Part shown: positions 23,539-33,822 of the stretch, piece after piece
Layout: each line of letters begins with the position of its first letter
How positions within the stretch are numbered: the stretch's first letter is position 1
DNA from: Fennellomyces sp. T-0311
Lineage: Eukaryota > Mucoromycota > Mucoromycetes > Mucorales > Lichtheimiaceae
Assembly (NCBI GenBank): GCA_025266875.1
Contig: JALLLT010000014.1
Span: 682,001 to 746,000, forward strand
Reading direction: 5' to 3'
DNA length: 64,000 nt
Position numbers and translations under genes: made by a program
Notes under the pieces: model-generated
The model's input: the letters and a program-made list of their open reading frames with translations, nothing else
What the model was told of the DNA's origin: nothing
The model's database searches: none

Positions 23539-24662
23539 AATGTTAAAAACATTTTTCCTTTCGCATTGAGGCTGTAAGTAGTGCACACAATTTCCATACG
23601 TATATAATTTTTGAATGAATGAATAAAGAGATAACTGTCACCACCATATTACTCCGATAAATACTCGCAATGACCATGATGCATTCATAAACAGCCATGC
23701 CATTAAACCCAGACGTTTTGTACGCTCTGGATCCAAGGATGACTTCGATACTGCAAAATCAGAGCATCTTTTGTGTACCAAGGTAAAGCAAGTAAACGTA
23801 CGTGTCCCTTTAGCCACAAGTCGTTTCTTCCAATAGATCCCTTTTGATACGACTTTTTTTTCCAACGGTACAAAAATGCTTTGCGTGAGTGGCCTAGCGT
23901 AGAGGATCGTTTGGGTGCTATCTCGAAGTTATCAATTTACCAGCTACACATTACATAAGATCGAAGATTGCCTCTGCAATTTAGCCATGCTTAATCCTTG
24001 TAAATTGAACAATAGAATTTAATACTCGCAAGCTAAATTCACTTTATCGTGCTCAGGGATTTAGCGTCTGATAAGGAAAAGCCTTAAATGATAACGCGCT
24101 CTAGTCGGAAGCTTTTGATTAATATGTTACACTCCTGTGTACACAATCAGACCACTAAACGGGGCTTCGGAGTGTTGCATCAAAAACTCGGTATCGGCTC
24201 CTGTAAACCCGCTTTTCACCACATGGCTTTTGCAAATATAATTTTTCTTCAGCCCCGCAGATCCTGTAATACACTGCAAAGCAATGTGCTCCTTGGCATT
24301 TACGAAAACAATAGCACTGGGCTCAGCCGTCGATGATGTGCACGTAGTTAAATTATCTAATGTACGGTACATATAGTTACCTTATATTCGGTCTTGCTTT
24401 AAACTGGCCACTGTGAAGACCAGAAGTAGGAGCTGACTAGAGCCGTGGTATCATGTGATAAAAATGAACACGAATTTCAACGCCTTCTCGCTTTTGAGTA
24501 ACTTCTGACAATAGGCTATCGTCATCAAATATTCTTAATTATGTTGATCTTGTAAGGCTTGTATCAACCCCCCCCCCACAGTTGTGTTACTGTAACAATT
24601 ATGAAATCGTCTAATTATTGTCATTTATATCAAATACAGGTAAACTCCTTGTCCCAAGGCCA

Positions 24663-24723
24663 TATCTACATACTTTTGCTTTAATATATACCTAAGGTAC
24701 CAAGGGATTTAAGTATGTAGATA
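24663..24723. repeat. 13-bp perfect inverted repeat (hairpin)
   Basis: TATCTACATACTT (24663-24675) and AAGTATGTAGATA (24711-24723) are perfect reverse complements 35 bp apart. The inner sequence also contains the palindrome GGTACC. It could be a very short MITE end pair or a folded transcript. Nothing else supports a gene. Confidence 0.5.
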
Positions 24724-25834
24724 CGCTACGTAGTTGGATTGAAATTTCTGTAATGATTATATCCGCCTATACCAGCATAAAGCATTTTTAATTTGAGCAA
24801 ACACACGTTCCTTTATAATTCCATGTTACTGGCTCAGAGCACTGTACATTACTTGTCGCAGTAAATATTTTCGGATAATGCTTTTGAGTATAATAGTATT
24901 GTTAAAAGTTATATCATTATCTTCACAAGGATCAAACAGTGCCCGCACATGCCCGGACGCTAATTTAAAATACAAATACATATAATGATTGATTTGACAC
25001 TTCTTGGAATATATACTTTTTACTACATACTAACGATAACGTAGATGTGATATTTAAGCTTCGGTTTTCATCCTTATGGCCAAATCCCGGCAGCTATGCT
25101 AATTAGAGACAAAGCCACGAAGTTTTCGCTTCCCATCAACGGTAGATGCTTGTTACCATTACTATCATGGAACATTACTTGAACTGGAAATAGTGAAACC
25201 TAGTCTTTCATACTGTCGGGTAATTTAGCCCGGCTATATGACGCAGAAAGATTAATATCGGACCGAGTCTCATAATTTTGCTATGGGAAGATGCTGCGCA
25301 ATTACATTGGTAAAAGTGTGCGCCTCACACAAAAAGCACTAATTAATAAGCAAGCAGTAGTTTCTGTATAGTATTTTCTGTATAGAAGCATGAGTCAAAA
25401 TTTGTCAGACTACCAAGAGCAAGTCTCCTTTTGTAACAGGCTGACTACTTTTGATCGTTACGATGTTTAGTATACTTGTATGCTGTCTGTGTTGACCAAA
25501 GTATTCACATAATTACTACAGTGGCTACTGCTTCTGCATAATTTCTCAATGTGTATTTTTATCATTTCTTACGTAACACTATCTCGTACAAGTCATATTT
25601 GAAGTAATTTTAATGGATTACCATATTGGCTACCTTGATAAAAGCCGTACGTATGTGTGGATCATCTACAGAAGGAACCACACGTCAACACATGGCAGAT
25701 ACTTCGTTTCTCCATTGTGCGAACGATTCCCCAAGAATAGAAAATCTGAAATAGGAAGCACCTACGCACGGCTCCTGCAAGAGTGGACGTCGTTACCGAG
25801 AAGTAACGTGATCGGTGTAACTCCCCGGCACAAT

Positions 25835-25867
25835 GAATGCGCGGTATCAAATCCACAATTCTTCCGA
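25835..25867 (+). promoter_or_regulatory. shared P450 promoter signature, gene 2 copy
   Basis: GAATGCGCGGTATCA (25835-25849) and TTCTTCCGA (25859-25867) recur almost unchanged upstream of the next P450 gene (28784-28798 and 28805-28813). They lie about 190 and 167 nt before the two start codons. Shared retention in otherwise diverged flanks suggests a regulatory site. Confidence 0.45.
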
Positions 25868-25966
25868 GCTTTTAATTTTTTCCAGTCTGAGCTAACCTAA
25901 TCGGTAAGTGAAGTATACTATTCGATACCTGGGAACCAAAGAGACGGGAACTGCGCCGAAAGAATT

Positions 25967-25973
25967 TATAAAA
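25967..25973 (+). promoter_or_regulatory. TATA box of P450 gene 2
   Basis: TATAAAA lies 58 nt before the ATG at 26025. The neighbouring P450 gene has TATAAAA 63 nt before its ATG, in a similar context (AAAGAAT/A-TATAAAA). Confidence 0.6.
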
Positions 25974-26024
25974 CAGATCAGAAGCTATTTCGATCTTGTT
26001 CATCTTTCATTTTGCGGAACCAAA

Positions 26025-28180
26025 ATGATTGTCGTACCTAGCAGCATTAACCAAATCCTTGATACAATCAAAGACATTAACTTGTCTTCCCGCCAACAAC
26101 AAAGCGTTGGCGTGATCACGGCTGCAGCTTTAGTTACCAGCTATACCATCTATAAGCTTTGGTTGAAGGTACCTCAATTTTAACCTGCATAGATAGTTTA
26201 TTCATTCTTCCATCTCGTGATTAGGGTCCTAGTGATGGCTGTCCAACTGTACCTTATCGTAATCCATTGACTGGATCATCAGCTGAGTTCCGCCGTGATC
26301 CACGAGCTTTCGTTGAGGAATGGACAGCGAAACTGGGACCAGTATACCGGGTTCACTTGTTTGGACGGGTACGCTAACTTTGTGAATCAGGAACTTGCAT
26401 TTTTATTTGTGGTGCTGATCCATGTTTGTATAGATGCACACAATTGTTTCCGGCAGATATGTCCGCGAAGTGTTCCTGAACGAAAGCTTCAACTTTATGA
26501 CTGGTATTAACAAGGTAGAAGGCCAGGATCAACTATCGTGGAACCTCTCCGATACTAAATGTAGCACAGAGATTTGATATGCAACTTATGGCTGGTATTC
26601 CCTCAGGCAGTATTCCCCAAGGTAAGGCTGTGACTAACTCGGCTAAATGATAACAATAGTTTAACCATGCTGGAAAATAGATGAAGGCCGAAAGTTTGTT
26701 GTGAAGTACCTTACCCCACACTTGAAGTTGTTTACTGCACGTGCTGTTGAGAACGTAAGATTTTGGTTTGCTTCGATTCCTCTACTGTTGCTAAAGTAAC
26801 AAATATACAGTTAAATATCGGTCTTGGTGAAATGTTGGGCGATATAAAAGGTATGTACTTATACATTCAATTAAATCTATATTTATATATAATGAGAAAT
26901 TTTCAGAACCAAAGGAGCTTCCTCACATGTTCCCATTGGTTCAGCGTATGGTGGCCCGTGCAAGTGCTTCTGTTTTTGTTGGCAAGGAGCTTGCCAAGGA
27001 CGATGATCTTGTCGATACATTCCAGAACATTACCACGGACATCGGATCAATGATTCGCATCCAGTCGTGGCTGGAACCATTTACGTGGCTGATGAGATTG
27101 AGAATGTGGTAAGTGTAACGGACGGAGCTTGAGCGGCTCGGGTGATAATAATCTCGTTATATCAGGGCCATCGGAAAGTACTCTCCAAAGGTAGCTTCGT
27201 ATAGACGAAAGATGCATGAATCGATCGGTCCAGAAGTTGATCGCCGTATCAAGGCGGCTAAAGAGAATCCTAATTGGGAGAGACCCGTACGTATATATAT
27301 TCAACACATTCGTTAAGAACATAATGGCTAATGCAAGTGGAAAAGGTCGATATCCTTCAGGACCTCATCGAGCATGCTCAAGTCCCCCGAGGTCAAACAC
27401 TTCACCAACACATTGTGAACTACACTATGGGGTTGATTTTTGCCTCCATCCACACAACTAGCGAAAACGGAACCATCGTGCTTTATCGCATCTTGCAGAA
27501 CCCAGAACTCATGCAAGAACTCTTAGAGGAGCAAAAGGAAGTTCTCCAGCAGTATGGTGTCGATCCCAACGGTGAAGCCAAGGATGTATTTACATTTGAC
27601 ATCATCAAGGATATGCCCAAATTAGATAGTATCATCCGTGAATCACTGCGTCTTCGTAACGAATTCTATGAACTTACCCACACCAATGTTACATCCAAGA
27701 AGATTGTCTTGAGTAACGGCACCGTAATTCCCCCAGGTATGCCACTATTCCTGTTATGAAGATGTGATGATATTGAACCATGAATGTAGATGGTGATGTT
27801 TTGGTCAACTCCTGGTATAATCAGCAATTCGATGGCTGGACTGACTATAAGGATGATGTTGGTAGCCGTGCCGAATTCCATCCTTATCGTTTCCTCAACA
27901 CTGGTCGGCCATCCACCAAGGTTGGTGACGATTACCTGGTCTTTGGTGAAGGAAAGCATGCTTGTCCGTGAGTATTCATTATCTCCACAAAAAAAAAATC
28001 GAAAACTAAATATGGTTTGTCAGTGGCCGCTGGTTTGCAATTCAAGAAATCAAGACCATTGTTTCCATTCTCCTGCGTGACTATATCGTGACACCCTCCA
28101 GTGATGTTATTTTCCCCACCACGACTGCTACCGCTATGCCATTTGGTAGTGCAACTGTCGTGAAGCGGCAACGCGCATAG
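26025..28180 (+). CDS. cytochrome P450 monooxygenase, gene 2
   Basis: Membrane-bound heme monooxygenase of about 500 aa in roughly ten exons. The N-terminus has a short lumenal start and a hydrophobic anchor (SVGVITAAALVTSYTIYKLW). LGPVYRVHLFGR, a conserved RMVARASASVFVG and QNITTDIGSM follow. The I helix reads LIFASIHTTSENG, with Ala-Ser-Ile-His-Thr-Thr replacing the common A-G-x-D-T-T. The ExxR motif is RESLR. The heme loop is FGEGKHACPGRW with the cysteine ligand, split by an intron right after CP. The HTT I-helix is known from fungal ent-kaurene-oxidase-like and indole-diterpene P450s. Substrate and CYP family (perhaps a Mucorales-specific one such as CYP5205) cannot be assigned from sequence. 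The gene is intact as far as can be spliced and ends VVKRQRA. Confidence 0.88.
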
Positions 28181-28783
28181 GATGTCAGGCGTTCTGTTCC
28201 TTCCGTTTTGAAACTGTAACCAGTACTGTAGTTTTCATACACTCACCCTACATTTTGTCATACTCCTCAGCTTAACCGAAAGATGATATGTACTTTTATA
28301 GTAAATCCAGCCATTTTATACTATGAAGCATATAAGAGAACGAAATTTCTTACTGCCTAAGAGTCTTTATTATCAATTACATACCACTGTATTATGCTAC
28401 ACACAACTCGAATAAGCTCGAGGATTTAGGGGCATATTTTTAGTGGCAAAGTCATCGACCTCGTGCAAGAACCTAAATAGCGTATGACTGGATAATCAAA
28501 TTGAACTTGATAGGTCGGAAAGCTTTACCTTTGGTTCATTACAAGTTGAAAATACTGAATTAAAACTCACTGTAGTTAAAAAATGTATCATCTGCTTGGA
28601 GAACGAAGATATGTCTTAATAACTGGTACTCATGCCAAGAGCCGCATGATTTAATATTGATCTTGTTCCATTATTTAGATAGTAGCACCATGTGGAGCAA
28701 TGACAACTGATCCGCTCTGCAGAATATTTTTCCGCCGAAGTCCGTCGCGGTGGAAAAAGTCGGACCGATGATTTATATACAAA

Positions 28784-28813
28784 GAATGCGCGGTGTCAGA
28801 GTTTTTCTTCCGA
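28784..28813 (+). promoter_or_regulatory. shared P450 promoter signature, gene 3 copy
   Basis: GAATGCGCGGTGTCA (28784-28798) followed by TTCTTCCGA (28805-28813), matching the pair upstream of P450 gene 2. It lies about 167 nt upstream of the ATG. Confidence 0.45.
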
Positions 28814-28887
28814 CACGCGTTTGAGATTAACTAAAAAGGGCCAATAAATATGAAAGAGCTACGGACAAGGTGCCCGCAAAGAAAATA

Positions 28888-28894
28888 TATAAAA
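28888..28894 (+). promoter_or_regulatory. TATA box of P450 gene 3
   Basis: TATAAAA lies 63 nt before the ATG at 28951, in the same context as in gene 2. Confidence 0.6.
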
Positions 28895-28950
28895 CCCTTA
28901 CGTCAATTTACCTCACAGTACTTTTTCTTCCATTAAATCACGACAACAGG

Positions 28951-31092
28951 ATGCAGCTCACGTTACCTAGCAACATTGACCAATGGATTGACTCGATCAA
29001 AGATATTAATCTGTCTCACCGGCAGCAGCAAACAGTTGGAATTATCACTGCCGCCACCGTTATTACCGGTTATGTGTTCTACAAGTTTTGGAACAAGGTG
29101 AAGCGCCGGAATTTCCATTCTCCTTATCCGTATATATTCATCGATCTAATATTTTTCAGACATCCAAGGATGGCTGTCCCACCGTCCCTTATAGCAACCC
29201 ATTCTTTGGATCATCGGCAGAATATCGTAAGGATCCCCACGCTTTTGTTCAAAAGTGGACAGAGAAGCTGGGACCCGTCTACCGTGTGCACTTGTTCGGA
29301 CGAGTACGTCAAAATGACATTCTCTTTAAAGATCACACCAAATAGTTGCACCCTTCGCTAAGATTTGTTCGTTTTTACAGATGCAAACGATTGTCTCTGG
29401 AAGATACGTCCGCGAAATTTTTATGAACCATAACTTTGACTTTAACGTTGGAATTGAAAAGGTATAGAAAAATCATAACAAAGCGAATTCATATTAGTTA
29501 TATCGATGAACGTGTTATATAGAGATTTGATATGAAGATGATGGCTGGTATCCCTCGTGAAGAAGTACCTGCAGGTGATACCAGAAATACAGTTGTCAAG
29601 TACTTGACACCGCATCTGAAGCAGTTTACTCCACGGGCAGTCGAAAACGTAAGTTTCAGAATTACGCAAAAGGCTATACCTTCTAACACTATATCCTTAA
29701 TTTATACGCACAGCTGCATGTTGGACTTAAGGAAATTTTGGGAGATGTGAATGGTACGTAAGGCTTTTTGTTACTAGTTTAGGCAGTGATACTTACCTCG
29801 ATACCATTAGATCCGGTTGACTTGCCGCATATCTATCCGTTGGTACAACGCATGGTCGCTCGTGCAAGTGCCTCAGTGTTCGTTGGTGAGAAGCTTTGTC
29901 AAGACGATGAGCTGGTTTCCACCTTTCAAAACATTACAACTGACATTGGATCCATGATTCGTATCAACTCCTGGTTGGAGCCATTTACGTGGTTGATGAA
30001 ATTGCGAATGTGGTATGTATCTTAAAAATTATGCACTTTGTACTTGACGTTAAATTTGGTTGGTTACTATCCAGGGCTATTGGCAATTTCTCTCCACGAG
30101 TACGAGGTTACAGAAAGACGATGCTTAGAGCTTTGACCCCAGAAATTGACTTCCGATTGAATGGTCTTCAGGACCCAGCTTATCAAAAACCAGTACGTCC
30201 TGATCACCAAGGAGTAATAGAAACAAATAGCTCACAGAAAGATGTATCAAAGGATGATATCCTTCAAGATCTTATCGAGAACGCTGAGGTCCCATCTGGT
30301 CAAACCATTTATACCCATATTGTCAACCAGTTGATGGTCCTTGTATTTGCATCGATCCACACAACAAGCGAAAACGGAACTATTGTTATCTATCGTCTAC
30401 TCCAAAGCCCGGGGTTGATGGACGAACTTTTGGAGGAACAGCAGCAGGTTCTCAAAAGTTTCGGCCTCAATCCCCATGGCAACAGTAGCGAAGTATTTAC
30501 ATTCGATGTTGTCAAGAGCATGGAGAAGTTGGATAGTATTTGTCGTGAATCCTTACGACTGCGTAATGAGTATTACGAACTTGCGCACACTAATATTGGA
30601 CCGAACAAAGTTGTTTTAAGCAATGGAACAGTCATCAAACCAGGTAGTTTATTAGGTGATGGACAGTGACCTGATGGATATTAAGAACACTTTATTTATA
30701 GATGGCGATGTTTTAATTAACGCATGGTACAATCAGCAAAGTAACGGTTGGGAGGAGCTGAGCTCTGCTGGTGATCGTTCTGAATTTAAACCATATCGCT
30801 TTGTTCGCTCTGGCTATCCTTCCACTAAAGTTGGTGATGACTATTTGGTTTTCGGCGAAGGAAAGCATGCTTGCCCGTAAGTCACCGAATTTTATGCACA
30901 CTCGACAAGTTCATATGCTAAATGTATACTTACAGTGGACGCTGGTTTGCCATCCAAGAAATCAAGACTATAGTTGCCCTTCTCATCCGCGACTTCAAGC
31001 TCAGTCCTACCAGTGATGTCCTTTTCCCAAAGAACGTTGACACTGCTATGCCATTCGGTACCGCAAGAATTGAAAAGCGGCCTTTGGCTTAA
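28951..31092 (+). CDS. cytochrome P450 monooxygenase, gene 3
   Basis: Tandem paralog of the gene at 26025, with the same exon plan. Anchor exon: QLTLPSNIDQWIDSIKD, then TVGIITAATVITGYVFYKFW. Shared blocks are GPVYRVHLFGR, RFDMKMMAGIP, RMVARASASVFVG and NITTDIGSMIRINSWLEPF. The I helix is LVFASIHTTSENG and ExxR is RESLR. The heme loop is FGEGKHACPGRWFAIQEIKT. The protein ends GTARIEKRPLA. A specific feature is an insertion after QKPVRPDHQG (about 30200-30250), where the other copies have an intron. Here the intron appears to be read through in frame, adding roughly 15 residues, or it is still spliced with a weak donor. Substrate unknown. The tight pairing with gene 2 and the shared promoter words suggest common regulation. 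Confidence 0.88.
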
Positions 31093-32343
31093 ATAGACTA
31101 TCGAGCTTCGATAAGACATGTAGTTTTACAACTAAAACTTATGAGTAGACATATTGGATGGTATTCAAAATTCGTTATTCGTCCCCGAATAAATAAAATA
31201 AACGGTGCCCCGATGTCACGTTTCCTAATTGGAACGAAAATAAACCCTTACTACCCCCTCGATAAACTCTAAAATCAAGTCCTATAAACATTGTTTATTC
31301 ATCATAACCAAAAAAGTTTATGGGGGAAGGGGGGGGAGAGGGTACTCCATATCCCACCAGTTATATAAACATAAAAAAAGATATGTGAAATACAGAGAAA
31401 AAAACAAAAAAGAAACTAACAACGAAGCACCACCTCACACAAAAGCGAAAACGATGCGTCCAAAGACAAAATGCCATCACCTAGGCAATCAACCGTGCTG
31501 TTGAGTTTCTGAATTAACGATATAAGAAGCGTCAAGTTCTATAAATGCACGTAAGTTTCTTTGTTTCTTTTTTTCCTCCAAGCACTTACACCCGACGCCA
31601 ATGGGTTGCTTTCCGCCTGCGGTTGCAGTTGCGGTGTCGCGAACCGCTCGGCAAGCATAGTTGATGGAACAAGGGCAGCATGAAAGTTTTAGTATAAAAA
31701 TGGATGAATAATAACTGTCACCATGGGAAAATTTTGTTCAAAAAATGTTCGGTTTATGTGCAACCTCCAACAACGTTCAAAAACCCCTTTAAACGCACAC
31801 TTTTGCACACTAGATACGTGCGCTTTTTGTTCACTTTTTGCATGTTTTTGAATGTTTTAGAGCAAAAAAAACAGCATATCCGCATCTATAATTGGTTAAG
31901 CAGTTTACACCCAGGCCAGTTGCGAAAGCATTATTCGATAAAGTAATAAAAGGCACCATATAATCATCTACCATCTATTGGACACAAAAGCGAAAGGTAT
32001 AAAGAAGTATATAAATGTCTGGGAATCTTTTCATTTATTTGCATGTGTGTATTGAACTACGTAATTATTTCTAATCGTACGTATGTATACAATAATTGAA
32101 AAATGGAACTAGAAAAGCAGTAAAAGTGAAAAATCAATATGCGTAGTCAACTGCAATACTACGTACTTGTCACGCCCATCTCCATTACAATAGCATATCA
32201 TGGACATACGATGTGCTGATGCCTACCTTGATACCGTTTGTAAAACTTTAGACAATCGTACAGGGCATTGGAATTCCGAGCGTATATGACACACTCCTTC
32301 AAGTTACATTGCCATTTAATCCGTCTCGTCTGCTTACCTCTTA
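31093..32343. other. intergenic, nothing recognised
   Basis: AT-rich, with a purine-rich G-run near 31325-31340. The frame at 31704-31946 (plus) has no known motif. This marks the left boundary of the transposon-rich zone. Confidence 0.5.
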
Positions 32344-33572
32344 TTATGACGTCTGCTCCTCATCACCGTCTAAATGACGTTTATGTCTCACGGTTGGATT
32401 ACCAGAACCCTTTTTCTTTTTGTGCTGCCTCGCCTTTTGCGCACCCGATCGTCTAGCTTCTGTACCTGCGTCAGCTTCTATATAAAAGTTGTGATACTGA
32501 TGAGTAATGGCAAGTTAGCTACTGAATACCATATACTTCTCTTTCTACTTCTTGTTGGTTGTTCAGGCAATGGGTCGGGTTCCTGGACATCTTCCTCTCC
32601 TGAATCCTCGATATCAGGAAGAACTTCCAAGTGAATCTGCCAAAGTCTGACAGGTGGTGTTGGTGTTCGCATGGAACTCACTCGAGTTAATATGCTTATA
32701 GGTACCAAGTGCCCGCTAGGTATTTCAGCACTTACTGTTCAGCCGCAGGGTCATATTCCCCTTCACGTAAAGCTGCGTTGACAGTAGACTCGTTTGTTGG
32801 ATGGCGTTGTTGCTGGTCATGAGTCTCTGCAGCAAGCGCTCCAGGAAGCTCTAGATAATTAGGTAAATATACTTGATAAATAAATATGTATATAGTGTAC
32901 ATTCCATCAGTGATTTCACTCGGCTCTTCAGGAACGATACGAGTACGACCGTTTTTGGTTGTCTTCCAGAACTTCCTTATAAAGAGACGAGCTCCCCAAG
33001 AACTCTCGCATACTGCAAGTGGAAGAAAGGCGGCAGTAGCCTTTTCAAAGTCGCGCTCAGTGCTGTTAATTGGATATCTTCATCCACATCCCGCCAGAGC
33101 TCGGGAACGTTGCCTGCTTTTTTGGCTTGTTCAGCCTTCACGCGAATACCAGCTATCTTCGCCAGTGGCTTGCAATTGGCTCTCGCCGTTCTATAATAAC
33201 GTTCCTTGTATGCATCGCCCAAAACGCTCTGAAGGAGTCCTTTGTACAGGGGCCAACTGAACTGGGCGTCTTTCAATGCTCCGTTCTTATTTTTGACTTG
33301 AGGTAGAGGCTTGCAATGCTCAAGGTCCAGAGTGAAAACCAGCAGCTCCGCACTTGGCGTCGAAGATCAGGGGCGGACGCGTTCTGCTCCTGCGAGAGGG
33401 CAATGACATTCGCTAGTTCGCGGAATTGTGAACGCAAACTGCTAAGGTCCGCCTTCATCTCTAATCGCTCTTGCTCCAGCTTGGCAATTACGCGTTGCAG
33501 CATTTCGCGATCTTGGTTCGCTTTTTTCATTAGCTTCTTGTGAGCTTTCATAAGCTGTTCAAGGTCAGACAT
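32344..33572 (-). CDS. coiled-coil, acidic and basic-tailed accessory protein of the CACTA-like element
   Basis: Not a recognised family. The first exon starts MSDLEQLMKAHKKLMKKA and is a heptad-like coiled coil of about 60 residues (LQRVIAKLEQERLEMKADL, LRSQF). A 44-nt intron (GTGCGG...CAAG) gives RRQ-PLPQVKNKNG, leading into a helical domain with FSWPLYKGLLQSVLGDAY and WRDVDEDIQLTALSATL. Later exons are less certain: an acidic stretch (LPDIEDSGEEDVQEPDPLPE), then the last exon with KARQHKKKKGSGNPTVRHKR and a DGDEEQTS end at 32346. Position just downstream of the transposase on the same strand, plus the basic tail, suggests a DNA-binding partner comparable in role to TnpA of plant En/Spm. 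That is inference. Intactness is not proved. Confidence 0.45.
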
Positions 33573-33822
33573 GGCAAGTCGGCGCAGATCTTGGAAATAA
33601 AATAGCGTGAGGAAAGAAAATAGGTAAGGGCAACGAGAAAGGAAAAGTTAGTGATAATATGGCTTGATGAGAGCCTTATTAGGAAATCGGTAAACAAGAC
33701 ACCATTTGCGAGTTTCAGGCAACCATCCACTAATAGTATGTATAATCCTTTATATCTGTGCGTATGTATATGTATATGTTTATAAGCATGGGAGTTGGTA
33801 TGGATACGAGGGGAGATAGCTT

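Larger units (their letters stand above)
23539..26024. other. long gene-free region before P450 gene 2
   Basis: About 2.5 kb, AT-rich, with a C11-like run near 24575 and a perfect 13-bp inverted repeat at 24663-24723. No gene was found. The last ~200 bp are the P450 promoter. Confidence 0.45.
28181..28950. other. intergenic between P450 genes 2 and 3
   Basis: Contains the 3' flank of gene 2 and the promoter of gene 3. No other gene was seen. Confidence 0.55.

Noticed and set aside
24127..24372. 81-codon minus frame in the gene desert before the P450 genes
   Set aside because: No motif recognised and no neighbouring exon in a compatible frame.
33184..33543. Plus-strand frames over the coiled-coil ORF of element 1
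   Set aside because: They are the antisense of a clear coiled-coil coding exon on the minus strand.
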